Of a stretch of 64,000 nucleotides of DNA, positions 1 to 8,402 are shown piece after piece (the first letter of the stretch is position 1; every line of letters begins with the position of its first letter). A model generated the notes under the pieces. The model did no database searches, was not told the DNA's origin, and worked only from the letters and a program-made list of their open reading frames with translations. The position numbers and the translations under genes are program-made. Location of the stretch: assembly GCA_934102335.1 (NCBI GenBank), contig CAKOSP010000003.1, positions 62,001-126,000 on the forward strand. The letters run 5' to 3'. Origin of the DNA: an uncultured Bacilli bacterium (GTDB lineage Bacteria > Bacillota_I > Bacilli_A > RF39 > UBA660).

Positions 1-1049
1 TCGTTAGCAGTATTTATAAAACTATCTAAATATTTTAAATAAGCTTCAGCATCTAACACCGTTATACTTCCAAAAGTATCAGATCCATACAAAGTATATT
101 TAGCACCCAAACTTAACCCAAATTCCTTTAAATTATTCAAACCAATATAATCAATCAACATTGCATGCGCAGCATTATCACTATATCTTATAGCGTAACT
201 TATTAATTCTCTTAAAGAAATTTGGTCACCAACTTTATGTTTTTTTACCCCATCGCTATCAGAAATTAAATACTTAGATGTATAAGTAATAGTTTGATCC
301 AAATCTAGTCCTTCATTATAGCTTTTAGTATATAAATAAAGAGCATCTAAAGTTTTAATAGTGGAAGCAGCATAATAAACCTTCGAAGTATTATAACTAT
401 ATGAATATCCTAAATCTAAGTTTTCATATAAAATACTAGTTTGGTATTGTTTTAAATAATCATCAAGTCCATTTTTATAAGCAATTATTTCTTCAGAATC
501 TGAAAAGTCTTGTTTTGATTTTATACAATCTTGATATTCTAAAGATAACTCATTTTGTTTTTCTATTTCTAAAATACCTTTTTCAATTTCAGTATTTTGC
601 TTAGATACTTTATACTTTAATAACCCCAAAACTATGACAAATATAATGATTATCAATAATATTATACTTGCTATCAAAAAAGTAAGATTACCTGATTTAC
701 ATATATTAATTAATTCGGATTCATAAGGAAATTCATTCAACTTTAAAATTGAAACATCATCATTTTTTAAATCATACTTAATTAACTGATTTCCATTTGT
801 TAAAAAGCCAAAATAAATACTTTCATTCTTTAACTTTTTTTCAAAATTATTGATCATTCTTTTAGAAATAACTTTATCATTTTTAATATTAACCACAATT
901 AATGGCTTATTTTTAGAAAAATACACATAGTCATACTTTTTATTATTTAAAAAGTAATTCTCTTTAATATTACTATAACCACATTTATTTAACGTATTTA
1001 AAATTTTTTTCTTAATAGTTTTTTTATCATAAACTTTTTTACTTCGCAT
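1..1049 (-). CDS. Membrane-anchored class A beta-lactamase/PBP-like serine hydrolase with HsdR_N-like N-terminus (partial)
   Basis: The frame is open from ATG 1049 (AGGTG ribosome site upstream) and runs off the left edge, so the C-terminus is missing. Residues 1-105 resemble the N-terminal domain of type I restriction R subunits: a DYVYF strand near 40, KPLIVVNIK near 48-56 and GFLTNG at 81-86. The usual nuclease pattern is D...ExK; here the E is N, so cleavage activity is doubtful. One transmembrane helix lies at about 122-145, then a short coiled stretch, then a serine hydrolase with STIK (SxxK, 229-232) and SDN (290-292), as in class A beta-lactamases. The KTG box would lie beyond the window. 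Topology inference: restriction-like domain in the cytoplasm, hydrolase outside. Substrate unknown; cell-wall peptide or beta-lactam are the obvious candidates. Confidence 0.75.
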   Translation of the reverse strand, partial: MRSKKVYDKKTIKKKILNTLNKCGYSNIKENYFLNNKKYDYVYFSKNKPLIVVNIKNDKVISKRMINNFEKKLKNESIYFGFLTNGNQLIKYDLKNDDVSILKLNEFPYESELINICKSGNLTFLIASIILLIIIIFVIVLGLLKYKVSKQNTEIEKGILEIEKQNELSLEYQDCIKSKQDFSDSEEIIAYKNGLDDYLKQYQTSILYENLDLGYSYSYNTSKVYYAASTIKTLDALYLYTKSYNEGLDLDQTITYTSKYLISDSDGVKKHKVGDQISLRELISYAIRYSDNAAHAMLIDYIGLNNLKEFGLSLGAKYTLYGSDTFGSITVLDAEAYLKYLDSFINTAN

Positions 1050-1091
1050 TTTACTACACCTAAAAACATTATATAAAATTTATTCAAAAAT

Positions 1092-2225
1092 TTAAATATA
1101 ACGTTTTAAATTTAGTTTAGAAACTTTACTTAAATCGAAAGAAAATAATTCTGGATTAATAGCAAAATTGAAATTAAATGTATTCGAATTAATATATGAT
1201 TTAGTATTTTCAAGACGTATCAAAATTTGTTTTTCTATCATGGGATTTATTATTTCATTTAAAATATCAGTTACGCTTTTTTTATCATTAAATCTATTAT
1301 ATATAACAGCAAAATCTTTAACAGTAATAGTGCCATTAATACTAAAAATATATTCTAAAGCTAATTTTTCTACGGAAGACATACTCGTATTTAAACTAAG
1401 TTCAATATAATGAATAAGGTATTGTTTTTCTAATTCAATTTTAACTTGAGATAACATATATTCTAAAAATGGAGTAACATTTCCACTATATCTTGATTTT
1501 ATTATATTTTTCTCATATAAAGCTCCAGAAAATGCGATAGCCCTATTAAAAATAATATATGAATAGTTTTGATTATTAAGCAAATTCCACATTGCTACAG
1601 TTCTACTAGTTCTACCATTAACATCAAAATAAGGATGTACATACACAAAATAAAAATGCATTATCTGTGATTTAATAAAATCATCTATACCCTTTTGTTC
1701 ACAAGTATTTGCATATTCCAAAAACATATTCATATAATATTCTATTTTTGATTCATCAACACCCATAAAATAAGAGTCGTCTAACCTTCCCTTCTTTAAA
1801 ATATAAACAGGTTTTGTTCTATAATAATCACCCATAAAAGCTTGATCATGTGCATCTAATAAATCCTTACTCAATAAAGAATACAAATGCCTTAAAGTTT
1901 CTTTGTTTATTGGATTATTTTGTAAAATATACTTATAACCAGTATATAAATTGATAATTCTTTTATCAGCCTTGCTCAAAACATTAGCATGTCTATTTTT
2001 AATGGTTGCTTCAATGTTTTGTAAATCATCATTAATTCCTTCAATATTATTATTAGATTGAATTTCATTTTTAAGCATCATTTTCTTAGCAAAGCTTAAA
2101 CTATCCATATAATCTTCGCCATCTAAAAAAGTAAGTAATTCATCTTTACTTTCTTTTAAATCATCTTCATCGTAATGAATATCAAAACCATTTATGGTTT
2201 TTAAATTAACCTTTACAAAACCCAT
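1092..2225 (-). CDS. Fic-domain protein
   Basis: Fic proteins usually transfer AMP from ATP to a hydroxyl of a target protein. The Fic motif is at about 197-208, HPYFDVNGRTSR, with the catalytic His and the NGR-R anion-binding part kept; the usual DGNGR is DVNGR. An N-terminal NNNIEGI at about 58-64 sits where the inhibitory helix ((S/T)xxxE(G/N)) lies in class II Fic proteins; the Glu is present but the Ser/Thr is not. A C-terminal winged-helix-like segment follows, the common layout of the large 370-aa group. AGGAGGG precedes the ATG. It lies 8 bp after the TtcA-like gene and may be cotranscribed. No antitoxin gene is adjacent. Target unknown. Confidence 0.85.
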   Translation of the reverse strand: MGFVKVNLKTINGFDIHYDEDDLKESKDELLTFLDGEDYMDSLSFAKKMMLKNEIQSNNNIEGINDDLQNIEATIKNRHANVLSKADKRIINLYTGYKYILQNNPINKETLRHLYSLLSKDLLDAHDQAFMGDYYRTKPVYILKKGRLDDSYFMGVDESKIEYYMNMFLEYANTCEQKGIDDFIKSQIMHFYFVYVHPYFDVNGRTSRTVAMWNLLNNQNYSYIIFNRAIAFSGALYEKNIIKSRYSGNVTPFLEYMLSQVKIELEKQYLIHYIELSLNTSMSSVEKLALEYIFSINGTITVKDFAVIYNRFNDKKSVTDILNEIINPMIEKQILIRLENTKSYINSNTFNFNFAINPELFSFDLSKVSKLNLKRYI

Positions 2226-2233
2226 AAACCCTC

Positions 2234-3058
2234 CTATTTTTCATAATCATCTAAAAAGCTTTTATACTTTCCATCCTTTTTATAACCTAAAATGCAATTA
2301 ATATTTATATTATCAAAACTTTTAAAAATATTATCATCTATATTAGGATTAACTTTTTTTAACTCTTTTAAAAGTAATTTAATTTCTTTTCTTTTACTAG
2401 CACTTACATCAATACTAGTTTTCTCAGTAAACTTACAAGCACAATTAATAAATTTTAATTCATTATGTCTAGCCCAAGAAATAATATTATCTTCCTTTAC
2501 TAAATAAAGTGGTCTAATAAGTTCCAAGCCTTTAAAGTTTTCACTATGAAGTTTCGGCAGCATTGTTTTTATCTCTGATCCATAAAACATTGATAAAAGA
2601 CTTGTTTCTACAACATCATTAAAATGATGACCTAAAGCAATTTTATTACAACCAAGCTCTTGAGCTTTATTATATAAATTTCCTCTTCTCATCCTAGCAC
2701 ACATATAACATGGGCTTTTCTCATTTAATTTATTAGCAACTTCAAATATATTAGTTTCAAAAACAGATAAGGGAATATTTAAAATTTTCGCATTTTTTAA
2801 AATGATATCCATATTTTCCTTTTTATAACCAGGATTCATACATACAAATGTGGCTTTAAAATTAACTTTACCATGACGCATTAATTCTTGAATACATTTA
2901 GCAAGTAAAAAAGAATCTTTACCTCCACTTATGCAAACCATTATATGGTCATTATCCTCTATTAGCTTATAATCACTTACTGCTTTAGTAAATTTACGCC
3001 AAATTTCTTTACGATAATTTTTTATAATACTTCTTTCAATTTCTTGATATCTTTCCAT
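2234..3058 (-). CDS. TtcA/TilS-family PP-loop ATPase, probable tRNA thiolation enzyme
   Basis: The P-loop of the N-type ATP pyrophosphatases, SGGKDS, is at about 44-49 of the chosen start, and a CYMC pair (about 120) plus a later CAC triplet fit the Fe-S-binding cysteines of TtcA, which makes 2-thiocytidine in tRNA. The GHHFNDVVET motif is also typical of TtcA. A longer frame begins at TTG 3094 but has no ribosome site and would add a hydrophobic stretch, so ATG 3058 (MERYQ) is preferred. The Fic gene follows after 8 bp. TtcA-like proteins in Gram-positives are not all characterised, so the exact modified base is uncertain. Confidence 0.75.
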   Translation of the reverse strand: MERYQEIERSIIKNYRKEIWRKFTKAVSDYKLIEDNDHIMVCISGGKDSFLLAKCIQELMRHGKVNFKATFVCMNPGYKKENMDIILKNAKILNIPLSVFETNIFEVANKLNEKSPCYMCARMRRGNLYNKAQELGCNKIALGHHFNDVVETSLLSMFYGSEIKTMLPKLHSENFKGLELIRPLYLVKEDNIISWARHNELKFINCACKFTEKTSIDVSASKRKEIKLLLKELKKVNPNIDDNIFKSFDNININCILGYKKDGKYKSFLDDYEK

Positions 3059-3104
3059 AAATCTCACGAACAATATAATAATACATTTTTTCAATTAAGT
3101 CATT

Positions 3105-3126
3105 AAAAAAGATTACTTTCGTAATC
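3105..3126 (-). terminator. Rho-independent terminator of yneF
   Basis: On the minus strand GATTAC-GAAA-GTAATC is followed by six T. It begins at the yneF stop codon and separates yneF from the TtcA-like gene. Confidence 0.75.
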
Positions 3127-3335
3127 TATTTATACCTATTCATTTGAGCCATAACTTGCTTAACTTGTTTTTGACTAGGTTTTCTACCCATTTGACTCAT
3201 CATAGCCTCTATCATTTTTTCATTAATCGGAGGATTTTTTTCTAATTGTTTTTTCATAACTGCTCTTATTACAAAAAAGCCAATTATAAAACCTATAACA
3301 AGTCCAATACATAAATATAATATTTGTAATCCCAT
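3126..3335 (-). CDS. yneF: UPF0154 family membrane protein YneF
   Basis: Small protein of 69 aa with one N-terminal membrane helix (about 4-24) and the family core KNPPINEKMIEAMMSQMGRK, then KPSQKQ. Function in Bacillus is unknown. ATG 3335 is chosen: the upstream in-frame GTG at 3344 lies only 2 bp after AGGAGG, and the chosen start matches the family length. The neighbour sirA is also its neighbour in Bacillus, so the order tkt-sirA-yneF is conserved. Confidence 0.9.
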   Translation of the reverse strand: MGLQILYLCIGLVIGFIIGFFVIRAVMKKQLEKNPPINEKMIEAMMSQMGRKPSQKQVKQVMAQMNRYK

Positions 3336-3385
3336 ATTTTTCACTCCCTCCTAAATTGTACTATAAAATAATAAAATTTACAAAT

Positions 3386-3808
3386 TTAATTATAAGAAAC
3401 TAATTTATCTAACCAAAAATAATCCTTATTTTTAAAATCACAAGCAAATAAGTTTTTATTTATTAACAAATTCTGAAATATATTCTTTTTAGAGGCATTA
3501 GTTTTTAAAAGAATATAAGTACATCTTGGCTCCATTTCTACCAACTCATCTAAATATTTATTATATATACGATGTTTATTTCCAACTACTGTATAAAAAT
3601 CATTATTTTTATATGTATCATAAATTAATTGACTAATCTCCTCTTTATGAAAAGGAACAGCTATTTGGTCAAATAAGCTAATTCCTAAATCTAAATCATT
3701 TTTATCTAAATAATATACCCCTTCCAATGTTCTAAATAAATTATAAGGATTGTCTTTAGTTAAAGTAGCTAAATAATCACTTATATTAAAAATATAAAAC
3801 GTTCTCAT
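3386..3808 (-). CDS. sirA: Sporulation inhibitor of replication SirA (YneE)
   Basis: Protein of 140 aa, near the 148 aa of Bacillus SirA. Local resemblance is clearest at the start (short beta strand after MRTFYIF) and the end, where FKNKDYFWLDK matches the FNSKRYGWL segment. SirA binds domain I of DnaA and stops new rounds of replication once Spo0A is active. Identification rests on weak sequence similarity plus exact position between tkt and yneF as in Bacillus subtilis. It fits the sporulation genes elsewhere in the window. If wrong, it is a conserved hypothetical of this neighbourhood. Confidence 0.7.
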   Translation of the reverse strand: MRTFYIFNISDYLATLTKDNPYNLFRTLEGVYYLDKNDLDLGISLFDQIAVPFHKEEISQLIYDTYKNNDFYTVVGNKHRIYNKYLDELVEMEPRCTYILLKTNASKKNIFQNLLINKNLFACDFKNKDYFWLDKLVSYN

Positions 3809-3869
3809 TCCTAATCACCAAAGATATCTTATTATAATAAAGGTAAAAAGAATGTCGAACGTTAGTATT

Positions 3870-5771
3870 TTATAAATTTTCTTTAATTTTTCTTTTAATT
3901 GTTGTTTTATCTAAACCGTTTTCTTTAGTAAGTTCAATAGAATCCTTAGTTTTAATAAATTTATCTACAGCAAATATACATTTTGGATTACTTGCAAATC
4001 TATTCCATAATAAAGGTTCTCCCGAATCAATGACAAAAGTCTTAATTTCTTTTGGTAGCAATTGAGCTTCATATTTAGGATTTTGTTTTAAAAATAATTC
4101 CATACTGGGCATAGAAACCACTCTTAAATCAATTCCATCTTGGAACAATTCTTCAGCTACATCCATAGCCACAGCAATATTTTTTCCACTGGAAACAATA
4201 ATACCATCTAGTCTAATATGTTCTTTTCTAATCATGTATGCTCCATATTTAACATACTTAGCATTGGTATTCCTATACTTTTGCATTTTTGTATTACTTA
4301 AATCAATAACCATTGGCCATCTATTTTTTAAATTAAATTCCCAAGTACCTATAATTTCATTTATATCACTTGGTCTTAAAACTAAAATATTTGGAATCAT
4401 ACGAAGAGCATTTATTTCTTCTATTGGTGTATAGACCCCTTCATTTTTACAATTTACAATATAAGTTACAGGCAAATTAGCTATGGCACTTATCTTCATA
4501 CTTTGTCGCAAATAATTTAAATCAGAACCATTAAAATACACAAATGGTCTTAAATTTAATAATGCAATACCATTTAAAATGTCTCCACATGCATTAAATC
4601 TATAATTAAATCTAATATTTTTTCCTAAATTATTCTCTTTTGTTTCAAACTCAGATGAACTTATTAATTTTTTATTAATATCCGCTAAATTACTTCCTAT
4701 AAAAAATGGAGTTTTATTACTAATAACATTTATCATTTTTTCATTTGAAACAATTAAATCCTCAAAATAGTTATCATTAATTTTAAAATTAGAGTCATCA
4801 AATTCTATATTAAAAATATCTTGCTCTAATAAATCTAAAATCATATTTAAATTAACGTTATTTAAATTTCTGCACTCTTCATACTCTATTAACCATTTTT
4901 GATACAATTTATTTACTCTATCACTTATATTTTTTAAATATTTTTCTTTAATCTTTTCATCAAAGGCAAATGGTTCTAAAGAAACACTAATTTTAGTTTT
5001 TAAATCTATATAATTATCTTTAGTAATATTACCTAAATTATAAATTTGATCTTTAAAATCAATTAAAATTATCGAAGGTTTTTTACTTTTTTTAGCTCCT
5101 TCTATCGCATCACAAATTTTATCAGTATTTTGTGCATTTTTTACTTCAAAAACATTAAAATTCATAGCTTCAAATTTTAAATCAATATCTTCTGAAGTTA
5201 AATTTTCTAATCCGTTGGCATCAACAAGAACAATTAATTTATCTAAATTTTCATCACCCGCAAAAGATAAAGCCTCACATGCACTACCATTCAAAAGATC
5301 TTGAGATGAACAAACTAAATAAGTATTGAAATTAAATAATTTATTTTTGGGTTTAATTTTACTAATTAAGCTTTCAATATATCTTTGTGCATAACAAAGA
5401 CCCACTGCCATTCCAACACTATTATAAGTTCCTCCAACAGAGTCAATACCATACTTTTTAGTTACATCTGGATAAAATGGCACATCTGAATTTAACTTAT
5501 TAAACTCTTTCAAATTTTCAATAGTCAAATTAAAGCCAGATAAAAAAAGTGTACTATATAAAGCTTCAGTTCTTTTTGAAGAAAACACTACTCTATCTCT
5601 ATTAATCCAATTAGAAGCATTATTTTTATACATTAATTCTTCAGCATATAAAGCATACAAAATAGCGCTTTGTCTAAAAAGTTCACCAACATTTCCTTCG
5701 TTAGACTCATACATGATATCAAGCCCTAAACTAGTTATTTGATTAATAATATTATTTTCTAAACGTCCCAT
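3870..5771 (-). CDS. Transketolase-family protein lacking catalytic motifs (probable pseudoenzyme)
   Basis: Full-length (633 aa) transketolase architecture: cofactor domain 1-290, pyrimidine domain 340-510, C-terminal domain to the end (GVYTPIEEINALR, VVSMPSMELF recognisable). Nearly every catalytic block is altered relative to Bacillus Tkt: SGHPG is EGNVG (25-29), SAGHGS is SSKRTE (64-69), GPLGQG is GGTYNS (113-118), the thiamine diphosphate motif GDGDLMEG is SSQDLLNG (155-162), the REF carrying the catalytic Glu is RFN (391-393), and GPTHEP is GVYTP. The frame is intact. Known: these residues bind thiamine diphosphate, metal and sugar phosphate. Inference: inactive as transketolase but kept for another role. 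The start follows AGGTGG; a more upstream start adds a spurious hydrophobic stretch. It keeps the Bacillus tkt position next to sirA. Confidence 0.85.
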   Translation of the reverse strand: MGRLENNIINQITSLGLDIMYESNEGNVGELFRQSAILYALYAEELMYKNNASNWINRDRVVFSSKRTEALYSTLFLSGFNLTIENLKEFNKLNSDVPFYPDVTKKYGIDSVGGTYNSVGMAVGLCYAQRYIESLISKIKPKNKLFNFNTYLVCSSQDLLNGSACEALSFAGDENLDKLIVLVDANGLENLTSEDIDLKFEAMNFNVFEVKNAQNTDKICDAIEGAKKSKKPSIILIDFKDQIYNLGNITKDNYIDLKTKISVSLEPFAFDEKIKEKYLKNISDRVNKLYQKWLIEYEECRNLNNVNLNMILDLLEQDIFNIEFDDSNFKINDNYFEDLIVSNEKMINVISNKTPFFIGSNLADINKKLISSSEFETKENNLGKNIRFNYRFNACGDILNGIALLNLRPFVYFNGSDLNYLRQSMKISAIANLPVTYIVNCKNEGVYTPIEEINALRMIPNILVLRPSDINEIIGTWEFNLKNRWPMVIDLSNTKMQKYRNTNAKYVKYGAYMIRKEHIRLDGIIVSSGKNIAVAMDVAEELFQDGIDLRVVSMPSMELFLKQNPKYEAQLLPKEIKTFVIDSGEPLLWNRFASNPKCIFAVDKFIKTKDSIELTKENGLDKTTIKRKIKENL

Positions 5772-5824
5772 CATACCACCTACTATAATATATATACTAC
5801 CATAAAAAAACAAATAATTAAATA

Positions 5825-6265
5825 TTATTTGTCTTCTTTCTTTGTTTCTTTTTGTTTAGTATTATCTTTTTTTAATTTTAAATTAATCTCAGTTGTATTT
5901 TTACATATTAATAAAATAGCTAACATAAATTCATAAGTAATTCTAGCAACTACATTACCAACTATTAAGTAAGCTACAAACCCTGCAAAATTTATACCTA
6001 ACATTGAAAAAGATGATAAAGTAATAAATAAAGCTGTAACTATATAAGCTATTTTAAGCAATGTCTCAGCAAATAACTTTTTAAAAGATAAAAAATCATA
6101 AATCCATTTAGTTTTACCAGTAAACTTTGTCTCATTTTCTTTATTTAAAAACATAAAATAAATTAAAATTCCTCCGATTAAAGCTAATACTAATGAAATT
6201 AAAACCCAAATTCCCGCTCCAGCTAACATTCTAATGCTTGGAGTCACACTACTAAAATCGTACAT
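5825..6265 (-). CDS. Small membrane protein of unknown function
   Basis: 146 aa with an N-terminal membrane helix (about 13-38), two further hydrophobic segments (about 70-90 and 93-118) and a highly charged Lys/Glu-rich C-terminal tail. The repeated layout and the R-x-YE-x-LAI-LL segment recall DUF4282 proteins, but this is tentative. AGGAG lies upstream of ATG 6265. It sits 53 bp before the transketolase homologue, between it and the glycosyltransferase, and is probably in the same transcript. Confidence 0.6.
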   Translation of the reverse strand: MYDFSSVTPSIRMLAGAGIWVLISLVLALIGGILIYFMFLNKENETKFTGKTKWIYDFLSFKKLFAETLLKIAYIVTALFITLSSFSMLGINFAGFVAYLIVGNVVARITYEFMLAILLICKNTTEINLKLKKDNTKQKETKKEDK

Positions 6266-6305
6266 TTTCCACTCTCCTTCTTAGTATAAAGTATATCATA
6301 TTTTT

Positions 6306-7445
6306 TTAATTTTTAGATAACAATTTTTCAGATAACTTAAATATTTTTTCTGTAGAATTATTTTTATTTACTTTTTCTATATTTCTTCGCCATTTTTTTA
6401 ATATTTGTTCATTACTAATTGTTTTTTGTACCATTTTAACAAAATGATAATATCCTCTTACATTAACTCCATAACCTCTTTTTTTAACAAACTTAGCATT
6501 ATATTTTTCTTGTCCACCATAACCCGGAATCATAATCATTGGAACATCCATTTCACAGCATTCAGTTACCGTAGCACCACCAGGTTTAGAAATAACACAA
6601 TCAGCAACTTTGAGCAAATTATACACATCAGTTGTAAATCCTAAAACTTTAACATTTTTTAAATTATTTTCTTTAACAAAATTATCACATTTAATTTTCA
6701 ACTTTTCATTTTTTCCACAAATAAATATTAAATTAATATTAAAATCTCGTTTTGCCAAAGCTTTAAAATAATTATAGTACGCCATAGATCCATTAGATCC
6801 ACCACCAAAGAAAACATAAGTCAAATAGTCAGGATTAAGCTTATATTTCTTTATAGTATGTTCTTTAGAATTTAAGTTCATTGATTTATCTTTATCAAAA
6901 GGGATTCCAAAAGCATAAATCTTTTTAGCATCTACATCATAGTTTTCTACAAGATCACGTTTCATAATTTCATTAGCTACAACAAAAGCATCTTGATGGT
7001 GTCTATCAGCAAGCCAACAATAATGAGGAGCATAATCTGTCAATACAGACATTATTTTTGAATGAGTATAACCCTTTTTATTATAATAATTAATTATATT
7101 TCCCCCATAAAAATGTGTATTAATAGTCAAATCAGGGTTAAATGTCATTATATCATCTCTTAGTTGTTTATTATCAAAAAAAAGCTTAGCAAGTTTATCT
7201 TGATATTTAATAAACATTTTATGATCTATAATTTCATACCATGTATCAAATAAAAGTTCTGTTCTATAAGCCATTACAAAATCCCAAAATCTTATACTTA
7301 CTTTACCCCAAAAATTGCTATAATCTGTAATGTTTAAAACTTTAACCTCATAATCAGAATGTTGTTCAAAATAATTTTTTATATAACTAGCAATAGACTT
7401 ATGACCAGAGCCATACATACCATAAGTTATCAAAATCTTTTTCAT
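6306..7445 (-). CDS. MGDG synthase/UgtP-like glycosyltransferase
   Basis: GT28-type two-domain glycosyltransferase of 379 aa. The N-terminal domain begins KKILITYGMYGSGHKS, the acceptor-domain signature of plant MGDG synthase and bacterial diacylglycerol glucosyltransferase (UgtP/YpfP). The C-terminal nucleotide-sugar domain carries FFGGGSNGS (about 213) and SKPGGATVTECC with the conserved Glu (about 290). Expected reaction: sugar transfer from UDP-Glc or UDP-Gal to diacylglycerol, giving membrane glycolipid. In Bacillus UgtP also ties nutrient state to FtsZ. GAGG precedes ATG 7445. It follows the 45-aa ORF by 38 bp, so the divergent SOS-type promoter may read into it. Confidence 0.85.
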   Translation of the reverse strand: MKKILITYGMYGSGHKSIASYIKNYFEQHSDYEVKVLNITDYSNFWGKVSIRFWDFVMAYRTELLFDTWYEIIDHKMFIKYQDKLAKLFFDNKQLRDDIMTFNPDLTINTHFYGGNIINYYNKKGYTHSKIMSVLTDYAPHYCWLADRHHQDAFVVANEIMKRDLVENYDVDAKKIYAFGIPFDKDKSMNLNSKEHTIKKYKLNPDYLTYVFFGGGSNGSMAYYNYFKALAKRDFNINLIFICGKNEKLKIKCDNFVKENNLKNVKVLGFTTDVYNLLKVADCVISKPGGATVTECCEMDVPMIMIPGYGGQEKYNAKFVKKRGYGVNVRGYYHFVKMVQKTISNEQILKKWRRNIEKVNKNNSTEKIFKLSEKLLSKN

Positions 7446-7483
7446 ATATACCTCAAGTATATTATACCACCTTTTTATAAGTT

Positions 7484-7621
7484 TTAGTTATTATAAACAT
7501 AAGTTGTATTTTCCAAACAATTATTTAAATAATTAAACCTAGCATTTATTAAAAATATACAAAGAACAATTGTCAGATAAAACAAAATAATTCCTCCATA
7601 ATTAACAATAACTTTTCTCAT
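7484..7621 (-). CDS. 45-aa membrane protein divergent from lexA (YneA-position, SOS candidate)
   Basis: ATG 7621 to TAA 7484, with AGAGAG upstream of the start. Translation: a short basic N-terminus (MRKV), one hydrophobic helix at about residues 10-26, and a 19-residue Asn/Tyr-rich tail expected outside. The promoter is near-perfect: TTGACA (7673-7678), a 17-bp spacer and TAAAAT (7650-7655), with a LexA-box-like sequence inside the spacer. The place is that of yneA in Bacillus, an SOS-induced membrane inhibitor of division divergent from lexA. No YneA sequence similarity or LysM domain is claimed; equivalence is inferred from position, size, topology and operator. Confidence 0.6.
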   Translation of the reverse strand: MRKVIVNYGGIILFYLTIVLCIFLINARFNYLNNCLENTTYVYNN

Positions 7622-7649
7622 AACAATCACTCTCTCTTTCTATAATCTT

Positions 7650-7678
7650 ATTTTAATACGAACATTTATTTGTGTCAA
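7650..7678 (-). promoter_or_regulatory. Promoter of the 45-aa membrane ORF
   Basis: TTGACA at 7673-7678, 17-bp spacer, TAAAAT at 7650-7655, reading leftward. The spacer holds the operator at 7659-7672, so a bound repressor would occlude RNA polymerase. Confidence 0.8.
7659..7672. promoter_or_regulatory. LexA-box-like operator 1 (lexA divergent region)
   Basis: CGAACATTTATTTG matches the Bacillus LexA consensus CGAACATATGTTCG at 11 of 14 positions. It lies between -35 and -10 of the leftward promoter and upstream of the lexA promoter. Confidence 0.6.
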
Positions 7679-7687
7679 TCAAAAATA

Positions 7688-7701
7688 ACAACATTTGTTT
7701 G
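7688..7701. promoter_or_regulatory. LexA-box-like operator 2 (lexA promoter)
   Basis: ACAACATTTGTTTG matches the LexA consensus at 10 of 14 positions and overlaps the lexA -35 element, as expected for autoregulation. Confidence 0.55.
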
Positions 7702-7727
7702 ACTTTTTACATACCCTATTGTAAAAT
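7699..7727 (+). promoter_or_regulatory. lexA promoter
   Basis: TTGACT at 7699-7704, a 17-bp spacer and TAAAAT at 7722-7727, 20 bp before ATG 7748. AAAGGAG ribosome site follows. Confidence 0.85.
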
Positions 7728-7747
7728 AAGCTTGTAAAGGAGTTTAA

Positions 7748-8371
7748 ATGGAAAAGAAAAAATTAACCAGAAGACAAAATGATGTTTTAACATATATAAA
7801 AAAATACACAGCCATGCATGGATTTCCACCCGCAATTAGAGAAATTTGTGAAGGCGTAGGTTTATCAAGCCCTGCAACAGCCTTTGTTCATGTAAAAAAT
7901 TTACAAGATGCCGGATACTTGAAAAAAACTAATAATAAATTTAGAACAATTGAAGTTTTAGTAGACAATGAATACGAACAAAAAAATGAGGAAATAGTAA
8001 AAGTTCCCCTACTTGGTAAAATTACTGCTGGAAGTCCAATCACAGCAATTGAAACTCCCAATGAATACTTTGATTTACCTGCTTCATTAATACCAGCTAA
8101 AGCTGAAGTTTTTACCTTACATGTTAGTGGTGAATCAATGATTAATCGTGGAATATACGATGGAGATTATGTTATAGTAAGAAAACAACGTAATGCAAAA
8201 AATGGTGACATTGTCGTTGCCATGACTGAAGAAAATGAAGCAACTATTAAAACATTTTATAAAGAAAAAGATCACATAAGATTACAACCTGAAAATGATA
8301 CCATGGAACCAATCATACTTCCTAACGTAACCATTTTAGGAATAGCCATTGGATTATATAGAAAATTATAA
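7748..8371 (+). CDS. lexA: SOS repressor LexA
   Basis: 207 aa. N-terminal winged helix (about 1-70: RRQNDVLTYI, FPPAIREIC, SSPATAFVHV) binds SOS operators. The self-cleavage site is the Ala-Gly in KITAGSP (about 97). The catalytic Ser is in SGESM (about 131) and the Lys in EATIK (about 169), the Ser-Lys dyad used for RecA-stimulated autoproteolysis. AAAGGAG precedes the ATG. Two operator-like sequences lie upstream, indicating self-repression and shared control with the divergent small membrane ORF. A terminator follows directly. Confidence 0.97.
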   Translation: MEKKKLTRRQNDVLTYIKKYTAMHGFPPAIREICEGVGLSSPATAFVHVKNLQDAGYLKKTNNKFRTIEVLVDNEYEQKNEEIVKVPLLGKITAGSPITAIETPNEYFDLPASLIPAKAEVFTLHVSGESMINRGIYDGDYVIVRKQRNAKNGDIVVAMTEENEATIKTFYKEKDHIRLQPENDTMEPIILPNVTILGIAIGLYRKL

Positions 8372-8372
8372 A

Positions 8373-8400
8373 AAGAGATTCAAAAAATGAATCCCTTTTT
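8373..8400. terminator. Bidirectional terminator between lexA and the rhomboid gene
   Basis: GATTCA-A-rich loop-TGAATC flanked by A-run and T-run, so it works for both convergent genes. Confidence 0.75.
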
Positions 8401-8402
8401 AT

